Shown here: piece by piece, positions 49,769 through 58,597 of the stretch
How positions within the stretch are numbered: the stretch's first letter is position 1
Layout: each line of letters begins with the position of its first letter
Assembly: GCA_934654585.1 (NCBI GenBank)
Contig: CAKUGF010000008.1
Coordinates: forward strand, 16,277-80,276
Source of the DNA: an uncultured Collinsella sp.
Lineage (GTDB): Bacteria > Actinomycetota > Coriobacteriia > Coriobacteriales > Coriobacteriaceae
Direction of reading: 5' to 3'
DNA: 64,000 nt
Notes under the pieces: generated by a model
Databases searched by the model: none
What the model saw: only the letters and a program-made list of their open reading frames with translations
Told to the model about the DNA's origin: nothing
Program-made: the position numbers and the translations under genes

Positions 49769-49900
49769 GATTCCGGAAGTATGCGGCAAATCATCGATAG
49801 GCTGACCACGCCCAATGTGCCCAAGCGCTCTACCTGCGGGTTTGTGATCGAAAACCCCGGTGTGCTCGGCAAGTCCAATATTTGCCGCATACTTCCGAAA
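49769..49900 (+). repeat. CTGCGG-core long palindrome, copy 2
   Basis: The arms start TCCGGAAGTATGCGGCAAAT and pair with ATTTGCCGCATACTTCCGAA. The centre contains CTACCTGCGGGTTTGTGATC, like copy 1, while the arms differ. Confidence 0.8.
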
Positions 49901-50034
49901 ACGCCGTTGATCTCCATGAGACAGATGAGAGCAGATTACCGCTGGAATCCGCCTACGCGCACAGGAGGGGATTCCAGTTATGGAGGCTTTGCGGAAATGT
50001 GGCGATTTTAGGATACGCCCGGCGGCGTGGTCTG

Positions 50035-50063
50035 TTGACGGCACAGCTAACGCCACGTATCCT
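50035..50063 (+). promoter_or_regulatory. Promoter of the str operon (rpsL-rpsG-fusA-rpsJ)
   Basis: TTGACG (50,035-50,040) and TATCCT (50,058-50,063) are separated by 17 bp, about 95 bp ahead of rpsL. Confidence 0.6.
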
Positions 50064-50156
50064 ATCCAACTGCGTGTTTCGTAGGGGGATGCTGACCCCT
50101 CGATTCAAGCCGTTGCACTTTACAGAAAGCTGGAATCATTCGAGAAGGAGTACGCT

Positions 50157-50534
50157 TTGCCTACTATTAACCAGCTGGTTCGCCAGGGCCGCCATTCCGT
50201 GCCCAAGAAGTCCAAGAACGCTGCTCTGCAGCACAACGCACAGAAGCGCGGCGTGTGCACCCGCGTCTTCACCACGAGCCCCAAGAAGCCGAACTCGGCT
50301 CTTCGTAAGGTTGCCCGTGTTCGCCTCGTCAACGGCATCGAAGTTACCGCCTACATCCCGGGTGAGGGCCACAACCTGCAGGAGCACTCCATCGTGCTCG
50401 TCCGCGGCGGTCGTGTCCGTGACCTCCCTGGTGTCCGTTATCACGTCATCCGTGGCGCCTACGACGCTGCTCCGGTCCAGAACCGTATGCAGGCCCGTTC
50501 CAAGTACGGTGCTAAGCGCCCCAAGGCCAAATAA
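50157..50534 (+). CDS. rpsL: 30S ribosomal protein S12
   Basis: The 125-residue decoding-site protein opens [20 protein letters not shown] and has the S12 signature [18 protein letters not shown] (residues about 40-57, where streptomycin-resistance changes map) and [17 protein letters not shown]. The start codon is TTG at 50157 with GAAGGAG 6 bp upstream; no ATG or GTG fits. It is first in the str operon. Confidence 0.98.
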   Translation: MPTINQLVRQGRHSVPKKSKNAALQHNAQKRGVCTRVFTTSPKKPNSALRKVARVRLVNGIEVTAYIPGEGHNLQEHSIVLVRGGRVRDLPGVRYHVIRGAYDAAPVQNRMQARSKYGAKRPKAK

Positions 50535-50607
50535 GCCAGATAACGTTTTGATACTTTCGCCGTGTGCCGCCTAAGCGCCGCACGGTAGACACTTAAGGAG
50601 ATTTCAC

Positions 50608-51081
50608 ATGCCGCGTCGTGCAGCAGCTAATCGTCGTGAGGTTCAGCCTGACGCCGTTTACAACAACCGCCTGGTGACTCAGCTCATCAACAAGGTCCTT
50701 CTTGACGGCAAGAAGGCCACCGCTGAGCGCATCGTTTACACCGCTTTCGAGATCGTTGCCGAGAAGTCCGAGGGTGGCGACGCTCTCGCTACCTTCAAGA
50801 AGGCTATGGACAACGTCAAGCCCACGCTCGAGGTTAAGCCCAAGCGTGTCGGTGGCGCTACCTATCAGGTCCCGATGGAGGTCAACTCCCGTCGTTCCAC
50901 CGCTCTGGGTATCCGCTGGATCGTCAACTTCTCCCGCGCTCGCAAGGAGAAGACCATGGCCGAGCGTCTCGCTAACGAGATCCTCGACGCTTCCAACGGC
51001 CTGGGCGCTTCCGTCAAGAAGCGTGAGGACGTCTTCAAGATGGCCGAGGCCAACCGCGCGTTCTCTCACTATCGTTGGTAA
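50608..51081 (+). CDS. rpsG: 30S ribosomal protein S7
   Basis: The 157-residue protein starts [20 protein letters not shown]. It has [26 protein letters not shown] in the middle and the C-terminal [11 protein letters not shown]7 nucleates assembly of the 30S head. AAGGAG precedes the ATG. fusA follows after 19 bp. Confidence 0.98.
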   Translation: MPRRAAANRREVQPDAVYNNRLVTQLINKVLLDGKKATAERIVYTAFEIVAEKSEGGDALATFKKAMDNVKPTLEVKPKRVGGATYQVPMEVNSRRSTALGIRWIVNFSRARKEKTMAERLANEILDASNGLGASVKKREDVFKMAEANRAFSHYRW

Positions 51082-51100
51082 GTTAAGGTAAGGAACTAAC

Positions 51101-53200
51101 ATGGCTAAGCCTAAGTACAAGCTTTCCGATACCCGTAACATCGGCATCATGGCCCACATCGATGCTGGTAAGACCACCACGACCGAGCGTATTCTTTACT
51201 ACACCGGTAAGACCCACAAGATCGGTGAGGTCCATGAGGGCGCTGCCACCATGGACTGGATGGTTCAGGAGCAGGAGCGCGGCGTAACCATTACCTCCGC
51301 TGCTACCACGTGCTTCTGGAACAAGGACGGTAAGGATTACCGCATCCAGATCATCGACACCCCGGGCCACGTTGACTTCACCGCCGAGGTCGAGCGCTGC
51401 CTGCGCGTCCTCGATGGCGCTGTCGCCGTCTTCGACGCTGTTGCCGGCGTTCAGCCCCAGTCTGAGACCGTTTGGCGTCAGGCTTCTACCTTCAACGTCC
51501 CCCGCATCGCCTTCATCAACAAGTATGACCGCGTGGGCGCTGACTTCTTCAACGCTATCGAGACCATGAAGGATCGTCTCGACGCTAACGCCGTGGCCGC
51601 TCAGGTCCCGATGGGCGCCGAGGACAACTTCTGGGGCGTCATCGACCTGGTCACCATGACCGCATGGGACTTCAAGGCCGACGAGAAGGGCATGACCTAC
51701 CCCGAGCCGATGGACGAGATCCCGGCTGAGTTCGCCGACATCGCTGCCGCCAAGCGCGAGGAGCTCCTCGACGCTGCTGCCAGCTTTGACGACGAGCTCA
51801 TGGAGAAGATCCTCATGGAGGAGGACTTCACCGTCGAGGAGCTCAAGGCTGCTCTGCGCAAGGGCGTTCTTGCCAACGAGCTCAACCTCGTCTTCGTGGG
51901 CTCCGCCTACAAGAACAAGGGCGTCCAGGAGCTGCTCGACGCTGTCGTCGACTACCTGCCCAGCCCGATCGACGTCGAGGCCGTCACCGGTACCGATCCG
52001 GACACCGGCGAGGAGATCGAGCGTCATCCTTCCTTCGACGAGCCCTTCTCCGGCCTGGTCTTCAAGATCATGACCGACCCGTTCGTCGGTAAGCTCACCT
52101 ACGTCCGCGTTTACTCCGGCCGCGCCGAGTCTGGCTCCTACGTGATCAACGCTTCCAACGGTCAGCGCGAGCGCCTCGGCCGCATCCTCGAGATGAACGC
52201 CGCCGAGCGTATCGACCGTGACGACGCTGCCGCCGGCGACATCGTCGCTTGCGTCGGCTTCAAGAACTCCACCACCGGTGACACCCTGTGCGCCGAGGGC
52301 AAGGAGATCGTCCTCGAGAAGATCGAGTTCGCCAAGCCCGTTATCGACGTTGCCATCGAGCCCAAGACCAAGGCCGAGCAGGACAAGATGTCCCTGGCTC
52401 TGACCAAGCTCGCCGAGGAGGACCCGACCTTCACGGTGTCCACCAACCACGAGACCGGCCAGACCATCATCGCCGGCATGGGCGAGCTGCACCTCGAGAT
52501 CATCGTCGACCGTCTGCTCCGCGAGTTCAAGGTTGACGCTAACGTTGGTAAGCCCCAGGTCGCCTACCGCGAGACCGCTGGTCACGACGTCGAGAAGGCT
52601 GAGGGCAAGTTCGTCCGTCAGTCCGGTGGTCGCGGTCAGTACGGCCACGCCGTCATCAAGCTCGAGAAGATGGAGGAGGGCTTCGGCTACGAGTTCGTCA
52701 ACGCTATCGTCGGCGGCGTCGTGCCCAAGGAGTACATCCCGTCCATCGACAAGGGCATCCAGGAGGCCCTGAACACCGGTGTTATCGCCGGCTTCCCGGT
52801 CCTCGACGTTAAGGTCACCCTGTTCGACGGTTCTTACCACGAGGTCGACTCCTCCGAGGCCGCCTTCAAGATCGCCGGTTCCATGGCTATCAAGGACGCC
52901 CTCAAGAAGTCCGACCCGCAGCTGCTCGAGCCGATCATGGCTGTCGAGGTCGAGACCCCCGAGCAGTACATGGGCGACGTTATGGGCAACCTCTCCGGTC
53001 GCCGCGGCAAGATCGAGGGCATGGAGGATCGCAAGAACACCAAGCTCATCCGTGCCAAGGTGCCGCTGGGCGAGATGTTCGGTTACGCTACCGACCTTCG
53101 CTCCCAGACCCAGGGCCGTGCATCCTACACGATGCAGTTCGACTCTTATGAGCCCGCGCCCAAGTCCATCGTGGACGAGGTCATGAGCAAGAACGCCTAA
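51101..53200 (+). CDS. fusA: Elongation factor G
   Basis: The 699-residue translocation GTPase has G1 [10 protein letters not shown] near residue 18, switch [10 protein letters not shown] and G4 NKYD (where NKMD is commoner). Domain IV contains [12 protein letters not shown]. The length is standard. It follows rpsG closely and is trailed by rpsJ instead of tuf. Confidence 0.98.
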   Translation: MAKPKYKLSDTRNIGIMAHIDAGKTTTTERILYYTGKTHKIGEVHEGAATMDWMVQEQERGVTITSAATTCFWNKDGKDYRIQIIDTPGHVDFTAEVERCLRVLDGAVAVFDAVAGVQPQSETVWRQASTFNVPRIAFINKYDRVGADFFNAIETMKDRLDANAVAAQVPMGAEDNFWGVIDLVTMTAWDFKADEKGMTYPEPMDEIPAEFADIAAAKREELLDAAASFDDELMEKILMEEDFTVEELKAALRKGVLANELNLVFVGSAYKNKGVQELLDAVVDYLPSPIDVEAVTGTDPDTGEEIERHPSFDEPFSGLVFKIMTDPFVGKLTYVRVYSGRAESGSYVINASNGQRERLGRILEMNAAERIDRDDAAAGDIVACVGFKNSTTGDTLCAEGKEIVLEKIEFAKPVIDVAIEPKTKAEQDKMSLALTKLAEEDPTFTVSTNHETGQTIIAGMGELHLEIIVDRLLREFKVDANVGKPQVAYRETAGHDVEKAEGKFVRQSGGRGQYGHAVIKLEKMEEGFGYEFVNAIVGGVVPKEYIPSIDKGIQEALNTGVIAGFPVLDVKVTLFDGSYHEVDSSEAAFKIAGSMAIKDALKKSDPQLLEPIMAVEVETPEQYMGDVMGNLSGRRGKIEGMEDRKNTKLIRAKVPLGEMFGYATDLRSQTQGRASYTMQFDSYEPAPKSIVDEVMSKNA

Positions 53201-53260
53201 GTTCGAGCTCCCTGTTACGTAATCCGCGAGAACATCTCTCGCACTCTTTGGAGGTTTAAG

Positions 53261-53569
53261 TTGGCTACCCAGAAGATCCGCATTCGCCTCAAGGGCTATG
53301 ATCACGAGGTCGTCGATCAGTCCGCGAAGCTCATCGTCGAGACCGCTCAGAAGACCGGCGCTCGCGTTTCCGGTCCTGTCCCCCTGCCCACCGAGCGCAA
53401 CCTGTACACGGTTATCCGCTCGCCGCACGTGAACAAGGACTCCCGTGAGCAGTTCGAGATGCGCACCCACAAGCGCCTCATCGACATCCTCGACCCCACC
53501 TCGGGCACCGTTGATTCGCTCATGCGTCTCGACCTCCCCGCTGGCGTCGACATCGACATCAAGCTCTAA
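53261..53569 (+). CDS. rpsJ: 30S ribosomal protein S10
   Basis: The 102-residue protein [20 protein letters not shown] has the family signature [31 protein letters not shown]. The start is TTG 53261 with GGAGG 6 bp upstream. S10/NusE also works in antitermination with NusB. A strong terminator follows, so the rest of the S10 operon (rplC onward) is elsewhere. Confidence 0.98.
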   Translation: MATQKIRIRLKGYDHEVVDQSAKLIVETAQKTGARVSGPVPLPTERNLYTVIRSPHVNKDSREQFEMRTHKRLIDILDPTSGTVDSLMRLDLPAGVDIDIKL

Positions 53570-53588
53570 GCGATATCGCTCATAGCTT

Positions 53589-53632
53589 AAAGAGCCCCGC
53601 TGCCATTACGGTAGCGGGGCTCTTTTGTTTTG
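53589..53632 (+). terminator. Terminator after rpsJ
   Basis: AAAGAGCCCCGCTGCC pairs with GGTAGCGGGGCTCTTT (one G-U) over 5 nt, followed by TGTTTT. Confidence 0.94.
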
Positions 53633-53687
53633 AGCACTGGTTTTGGGATGGCTGGTGAGAGCTTGGCGAGTTGGTGGCCGCAACGCT

Positions 53688-54464
53688 TTAATCGTTCAGG
53701 GGGCGCAATGACGCTTCCTCAAAATGGAAGGAGCGCAAACCTTCTTCGGTTTTGATGTTCGCACGGCCAAAGTCATCCACGGTTTGAAAGATGCCGCGTG
53801 CCAGCTCGTCTCCGGCAGGGGAGCGGGCGATAACGCGCCCACCGATCCAATTAAGGTGCGCGATATAGTCATCGTGTACGGGCGCCAGCGGACCAGCATC
53901 TTCTTCCAGGGCATTGAGCCGCTCTGCCCACGCGTCTACAGAGTCTATGACCGTGCGATATGCCTCGTCGAGAAGCGTATCGACCGAGGGAACGCTCTCG
54001 TGCAGATCCGAGAGGCCAATCGCCTCCAGACCGCCATCTGGAACCTCTTGGGGCGTGTAGTTCACGTTGACGCCAATGCCGCAGACGGCGAAGGGCTTAC
54101 CCTCGTTGTCGCGAGCCGCCTCAACCAGGATGCCACCGAGCTTGCGCTCTCGCGCGACGAGGTCGTTGGGCCATTTGAGACCGATCTCGGTGGCGAGCCC
54201 CTGCTTCTCAAGGGTTTTGAGCACTGCAAGACCACAAACCGCGGCGAGTCCGGAGTACTTGGCAGGGTTAACATTTGGGCGAACCACGATCGAGAGCAGC
54301 AGGTTTCCCGCCGTCGAGTCCCATTTGTGGCCGCGTCGTCCCCGTCCGGCAGTTTGCGCGCGGGCGGCAAGGCCGGTGCCGTGGGGTGCCCCCAGCTTTC
54401 CTGCTTCGAGCAGGTCATCGTTGGTCGATCCGGTTACATCGACCACCGTCAAATGAGCATCCAT
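53688..54464 (-). CDS. birA: Biotin-[acetyl-CoA-carboxylase] ligase
   Basis: A 258-residue monofunctional biotin ligase. The catalytic core shows STNDDLLEAGKLGAPHGTGLAARAQTAGRGRRGHKWDS (about 14-50), the GRGRRG loop, LKWPNDLV and GGILVEA. The C-terminal SH3-like domain follows. There is no N-terminal DNA-binding domain, so it is not a repressor of biotin genes. The start at 54464 lies about 11 bp after AAGGAGG. It is divergent from the fab operon, whose AccB is its natural substrate. Confidence 0.94.
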   Translation of the reverse strand: MDAHLTVVDVTGSTNDDLLEAGKLGAPHGTGLAARAQTAGRGRRGHKWDSTAGNLLLSIVVRPNVNPAKYSGLAAVCGLAVLKTLEKQGLATEIGLKWPNDLVARERKLGGILVEAARDNEGKPFAVCGIGVNVNYTPQEVPDGGLEAIGLSDLHESVPSVDTLLDEAYRTVIDSVDAWAERLNALEEDAGPLAPVHDDYIAHLNWIGGRVIARSPAGDELARGIFQTVDDFGRANIKTEEGLRSFHFEEASLRPLND

Positions 54465-54558
54465 AGCGGCTGCTACCTCCTTAATAAACAAAGCAATCAT
54501 GCCATGGTGTCGAGCGATAGACACAATGTGAAGCCTTTGTCGCATTTGGATAATTTAA

Positions 54559-54623
54559 TGTTAACACGTCAACAATGCAAAGAATGCGCTATCCTCTCTT
54601 GGTCGATGTAAACACGTCAACAA
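54559..54623. promoter_or_regulatory. Two-copy operator candidate ahead of fabH
   Basis: TGTTAACACGTCAACAA (54,559-54,575) and TGTAAACACGTCAACAA (54,607-54,623) are direct repeats 48 bp apart that differ at one base. Each contains an imperfect 16-bp palindrome (TGTT...AACA). TATCCT at 54,590-54,595 may be the -10, which would put the repeats on either side of it. Confidence 0.6.
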
Positions 54624-54640
54624 CTCAAAGGAGGGTAGTG

Positions 54641-55600
54641 ATGGGTTTTACGATACTGGGAACGGGCTCGGCACTCCCCGAGCGCAGCGTTTCCAACGAC
54701 GAGCTGTCTGAGTTCCTGGACACCTCGGATGAGTGGATTTTTACCCGCACGGGTATTAAGAGCCGCCACGTCTGCACCAACGAGTCACTCGACGATCTTG
54801 CTGTTGCAGCGAGCGAGCGAGCGCTCCAGACATCCGGAATCGACGCGAGCCAGCTGGATCTTATCGTCTGCTCGACGACGACAGGCGACCATCTCGTTCC
54901 CGCCGAAGCGTGCGCCGTTGCCGAGCGCCTGGGCGCCGCATGTCCTGCCTTCGACGTCTCGGCTGCCTGTGCCGGCTTTGTATTTGCGCTCGATGTCGCC
55001 GAGGGCTATATCGCCCGCGGTCGTGCCAAGCGCGTGCTTGTCGTCGCCGCCGAGCAGATGACACGTGCGCTCGACTGGACTGACCGTGCGACGTGCGTGC
55101 TCTTTGGTGACGGCGCGGGCGCTGCGGTCATTGAGGCCGGGGGAGAGAATCCCCTGGCCGTTGAGCTTTCGACCGCACCCGATGTCGAGACGCTGCGCGT
55201 ACCGGGGCTGGCAGGCACCTCGCCGTTCAAGGCTTCCACGGACCGCGAGAGCGTGCTTTCCATGAACGGCCGTCGCGTATTCAAGTTTGGCGTCAATGCG
55301 ATCTGCGACACGGTCAGCAAGCTCGCGAGCGACGCAAGTATCGCGGTTGAGGACATCGACCATTTTGTATTCCACCAGGCCAACGAACGAATTTTGAGCC
55401 AGGCGGTCAAGCGCTTGGGTGTCCCGGACGACCGCGTGGTCCGCACGTTGCGCGAGACCGGCAACATCTCGAGCGCTTGCATTCCGCTTGCCCTCGACCG
55501 GCTGGCAAACTCCGGTGCGCTTTGCCCGGGCGACACGATCGCCTTGGTTGGATTTGGCGCCGGCCTGGATATAGGTGGCTACCTGCTTCGTTGGAAGTAG
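54641..55600 (+). CDS. fabH: 3-oxoacyl-ACP synthase III
   Basis: FabH condenses acetyl-CoA (or another acyl-CoA primer) with malonyl-ACP to start each fatty acid. The 319-residue thiolase-fold protein has the catalytic triad C110 (DVSAACAG), H245 (FHQAN) and N275 (GNISSA). AAAGGAGGG lies before ATG 54641. It is the first gene of the ten-gene operon. Confidence 0.97.
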   Translation: MGFTILGTGSALPERSVSNDELSEFLDTSDEWIFTRTGIKSRHVCTNESLDDLAVAASERALQTSGIDASQLDLIVCSTTTGDHLVPAEACAVAERLGAACPAFDVSAACAGFVFALDVAEGYIARGRAKRVLVVAAEQMTRALDWTDRATCVLFGDGAGAAVIEAGGENPLAVELSTAPDVETLRVPGLAGTSPFKASTDRESVLSMNGRRVFKFGVNAICDTVSKLASDASIAVEDIDHFVFHQANERILSQAVKRLGVPDDRVVRTLRETGNISSACIPLALDRLANSGALCPGDTIALVGFGAGLDIGGYLLRWK

Positions 55601-55651
55601 TTGCACATAGGAAATAAAAACGCCCCAGGGCACAAACAAAGGAGAACTACC

Positions 55652-55888
55652 ATGGCAGATCAGAAGACCTTCGAGCGCGTTTGCGACGTTATCCGCGAGA
55701 CCGCCGGCCTTGACGATGTCGAGATGAAGCCCGAGTCCACGCTCGAGGAGATTGGCCTCGACAGCCTGGGTACCGTCGAGATCCTCGTCGCCGTCGAGGA
55801 CGAGTTTGGCATTCAGCTCGATACCGAGGAGAACCCCAAGACGGTCGGCGAGTTCGTCGATACGGTCGAGGCGGCATTGGAGAAGTAG
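55652..55888 (+). CDS. acpP: Acyl carrier protein
   Basis: A 78-residue acidic ACP. The phosphopantetheine attachment serine is S38 in GLDSLGTVE. AAAGGAGAACTACC precedes the ATG. It carries the growing acyl chain for the enzymes encoded around it. Confidence 0.97.
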   Translation: MADQKTFERVCDVIRETAGLDDVEMKPESTLEEIGLDSLGTVEILVAVEDEFGIQLDTEENPKTVGEFVDTVEAALEK

Positions 55889-55890
55889 TA

Positions 55891-56835
55891 ATGCTCAAGA
55901 CTCCTCTCTGCGACCTGCTTGGCATCGAGAAGCCTGTGTTTCAGGGCGGCATGGCCTGGATTGCCGATGCCTCGCTGGCATCCGCCGTGTCCGAGGCAGG
56001 CGGCTTAGGGATTATCGCGGCTATGAACGCCGATGCCAACTGGCTACGCGATCAGATCCACGAGCTGCGCGCCAAGACGGATAAGCCCTTTGGCGTCAAC
56101 GTTATGCTTATGAGCCCGTTTGTCGACGAGGTGGCACAGGTTGTGATCGACGAGCAGGTGCCTGTTGTCGTGACGGGTGCCGGCAATCCCACCAAGTACA
56201 TGAAGGCCTGGAGTGATGCGGGCATCAAGGTCATTCCCGTCGTGGCTTCGGTGGCGCTCGCGCGCCTCGTGGCGCGTCGCGGAGCCACCGCCGTGGTTGC
56301 CGAGGGTACCGAATCGGGCGGCCATATTGGCGAGACCTCGACGATGGCACTCGTCCCGCAGGTTGTCGATGCGGTGGATATCCCCGTTGTAGCAGCGGGC
56401 GGTATTGCCGATGGCCGTGGCGTGGCGGCTGCCTTTATGTTGGGCGCCGTTGGCGTCCAGGTGGGCACGCGCTTTTTGGTTGCAAATGAGTGCACCGTAT
56501 CCGAGCAGTACAAAGAGCTGGTGCTCAAGGCGGGCGACACGTCGACGCGTGCGACCGGTCGCTCGACGGGACATCCGGTTCGCGCCCTTAAGAGCCCCTT
56601 CACCAACGCCTATGCCAAGAGCGAGGCGGCGGGCGCAAGCCCCGAGGAGCTCGGTGCCATGGGCACGGGCGCACTTCGCAAGGCCGCCAAGGACGGCAAT
56701 TACGAAGAAGGTTCGTACTTGTGCGGACAGATTGCCGGTATGGTCAACGAGCGCCAAAGCGCGCGCGAGATTGTTGACGATCTGGTCGATGGCGCTGAGC
56801 GCGTCTTGAAGGGTGCGTCCGCATGGGTAGCGTAG
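55891..56835 (+). CDS. fabK: Enoyl-ACP reductase II (FMN-dependent)
   Basis: A 314-residue TIM-barrel flavoprotein of the FabK/2-nitropropane-dioxygenase family. It opens LLGIEKPVFQGGMAWIADASLASAVSEAGGLGII and has GTESGGHIGE and VVAAGGIADGRGVAAAFMLGAVGVQVGTRF for FMN binding. It replaces FabI, as in streptococci. It starts 3 bp after acpP and overlaps fabD by 13 bp. Confidence 0.95.
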   Translation: MLKTPLCDLLGIEKPVFQGGMAWIADASLASAVSEAGGLGIIAAMNADANWLRDQIHELRAKTDKPFGVNVMLMSPFVDEVAQVVIDEQVPVVVTGAGNPTKYMKAWSDAGIKVIPVVASVALARLVARRGATAVVAEGTESGGHIGETSTMALVPQVVDAVDIPVVAAGGIADGRGVAAAFMLGAVGVQVGTRFLVANECTVSEQYKELVLKAGDTSTRATGRSTGHPVRALKSPFTNAYAKSEAAGASPEELGAMGTGALRKAAKDGNYEEGSYLCGQIAGMVNERQSAREIVDDLVDGAERVLKGASAWVA

Positions 56836-57749
56836 CGTTTCTGTTTGCCGGCCAGGGTGCCCAGCATCCGGCGATGGGCGTCGACATGATCGAGGCATCG
56901 CCGGCGGCTGCCGAGGTGTTCGCGATCGCCGACGAGGTGCGCCCGGGGACCAGCGAGCAGTGCCGGAGCGCCTCGAAGGAGGAGCTCTCACAGACCGAGA
57001 ACACGCAGCCTTGTGTGTTCGTGCACGACCTGGCCGTCGCCGCCGCCCTGCGCGAGCGCGGCGTGGTGCCTGCCGCTTGTGCAGGATTCTCGCTGGGCGA
57101 GGTCGCCGCACTCACCTTTGCGGGGGCATTCGATACGCGAGCGGGTTTTGAGCTCGTGTGCGAGCGCGCAGCATTGATGGCCGCGGCGGCCGAGCGTCAC
57201 CCCGGCGGCATGCGCGCCGTCATCAAGCTCGATGCGGCGCAGGTCGTGGGCCTGGCAAAACAGGCAGGCGAGGACTGCTGGCCGGTCAACTACAACAGCC
57301 CCCAGCAGACGGTTGTGGCCGGAGCGCCCGATGCGTTGCAGACCCTCGACGTCCTGGTAAAAGAGGCTGGCGGTCGCGCCATGAAGGTCGCGGTGTCGGG
57401 TGCATTCCATAGCCCCTATATGGCCGAGGCGACCTGTGGCCTTGCTGCATATATCGAGGCCGGTCACGCGCCGTCCCCGTTGCTCATTCCTGTTATGGCA
57501 AACATGACGGCAGCGCCCTATCCGGCCGACCCGCAGGCGGCATCGGAGGTGCTGGCCAACCAGGTGAGTCATGCCGTGCGCTGGGTCGACACGCTGCACG
57601 CCCTGCAGGATCAAGGCATCGACACGTTTATTGAGGTCGGCCCTGGCAAAACGCTGTCTGGCCTGGTCAAGCGTACGCTGAGCGACGTTCGCGTGTATTC
57701 GTGCGAAACGGCCGAGCAGGTCGCGGCCATCGCCGATGAGCTTGCGTAG
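56823..57749 (+). CDS. fabD: Malonyl-CoA:ACP transacylase
   Basis: A 308-residue transacylase that loads malonate onto ACP. It starts FLFAGQGAQHPAMG. The nucleophile is S90 in CAGFSLGEV and its partner H196 is in GAFHSPYM. The start lies inside the 3' end of fabK. Confidence 0.95.
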   Translation: MGSVAFLFAGQGAQHPAMGVDMIEASPAAAEVFAIADEVRPGTSEQCRSASKEELSQTENTQPCVFVHDLAVAAALRERGVVPAACAGFSLGEVAALTFAGAFDTRAGFELVCERAALMAAAAERHPGGMRAVIKLDAAQVVGLAKQAGEDCWPVNYNSPQQTVVAGAPDALQTLDVLVKEAGGRAMKVAVSGAFHSPYMAEATCGLAAYIEAGHAPSPLLIPVMANMTAAPYPADPQAASEVLANQVSHAVRWVDTLHALQDQGIDTFIEVGPGKTLSGLVKRTLSDVRVYSCETAEQVAAIADELA

Positions 57750-57779
57750 CGAGCTCGGTTTCTACCCGAAAGGAATGAC

Positions 57780-58553
57780 ATGGGCAATGTATGCGATGGC
57801 GCGCTCGAGCGCGACGGTTCGCGCCGCGTGGCGCTGGTCACGGGCGGATCGCGCGGCATCGGTCGCGCTTGTGCCGTGGGTCTGGCGGAGGACGGCTGCG
57901 ATATCGCCGTCGTCTATGCCGGCAGCGTCGATGCGGCGCACGAGACGTGCGAAGCATGCGAAGTGGCCGGCGCCACGGCGCGCGCATATCAGTGCGACGT
58001 GGCCGACCCCGATGCCGTCAATGCGTGCGTGGAAGCAGTTCTCAACGACTTCGGCTCCATTTGGGCGCTCGTCAACAATGCCGGCATCACCCGCGATGGC
58101 TTGCTTATGCGCATGGGCGACGACGCTTTCGATCGTGTGCTCGATGTCAATCTGAAGGGCACGTTCAACACGACGCGAGCGCTCACCAAGACCTTTATGC
58201 GCCAGCGCGGCGGTTGCGTCATCAACATGAGCTCGGTCGTGGGCCTGATGGGCAATGCCGGACAGGCCAACTACGCTGCCTCCAAGGCGGGCGTTATCGG
58301 TCTGACCAAGGCGGTGGCGCGCGAGCTTGCGCCTCGCGGCGTGAGGGTAAACGCGGTCGCCCCCGGGTTTGTCGAGACCGATATGACGGCAACGCTTTCG
58401 GAGAAGGTGCGCGTGGCAACCGAGGAGCAGATTCCCCTGAAGCGCATGGCGCGCCCCGAGGAAGTGGCAGGCGTGGTGCGCTTTTTGGCGAGCGATGCGG
58501 CTGCCTACATTACGGGCGAGGTCGTGCGCGTCGACGGCGGAATGGCGATGTAG
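57780..58553 (+). CDS. fabG: 3-oxoacyl-ACP reductase
   Basis: A 257-residue short-chain dehydrogenase. NADPH binds at TGGSRGIG (21-28). The catalytic residues are S152, Y165 and K169 (NYAASKAG), and NNAGITRDG follows the cofactor region. GAAAGGA precedes ATG 57780. The N-terminal 15 residues are a short extension. Confidence 0.96.
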   Translation: MGNVCDGALERDGSRRVALVTGGSRGIGRACAVGLAEDGCDIAVVYAGSVDAAHETCEACEVAGATARAYQCDVADPDAVNACVEAVLNDFGSIWALVNNAGITRDGLLMRMGDDAFDRVLDVNLKGTFNTTRALTKTFMRQRGGCVINMSSVVGLMGNAGQANYAASKAGVIGLTKAVARELAPRGVRVNAVAPGFVETDMTATLSEKVRVATEEQIPLKRMARPEEVAGVVRFLASDAAAYITGEVVRVDGGMAM

Positions 58554-58597
58554 AAATCAGAGCCGGCACATACATCGGCTTGAATGAGGAGACCAAG

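Larger units (their letters stand above)
49528..50156. other. Gap between rpoBC terminator and rpsL
   Basis: No gene is seen. It holds a GGGGACGGAGGA hairpin (49,571-49,610), two long related palindromes (49,614-49,745 and 49,769-49,900), an unassigned 130-bp stretch and the str promoter. Confidence 0.8.

Noticed and set aside
51083..53470. A 795-codon antisense frame opposite fusA
   Set aside because: It has the same codon-bias artefact pattern; EF-G on the plus strand is certain.
53688..54464. BirA as repressor of the fab operon
   Set aside because: The N-terminal winged-helix domain of bifunctional BirA is absent; the protein starts at the catalytic core.
57791..58597. A frame reading through fabG and continuing into fabF as one 684-residue protein
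   Set aside because: The first part is an Arg/Gly-rich off-frame reading of fabG. fabF has its own RBS and ATG at 58598.
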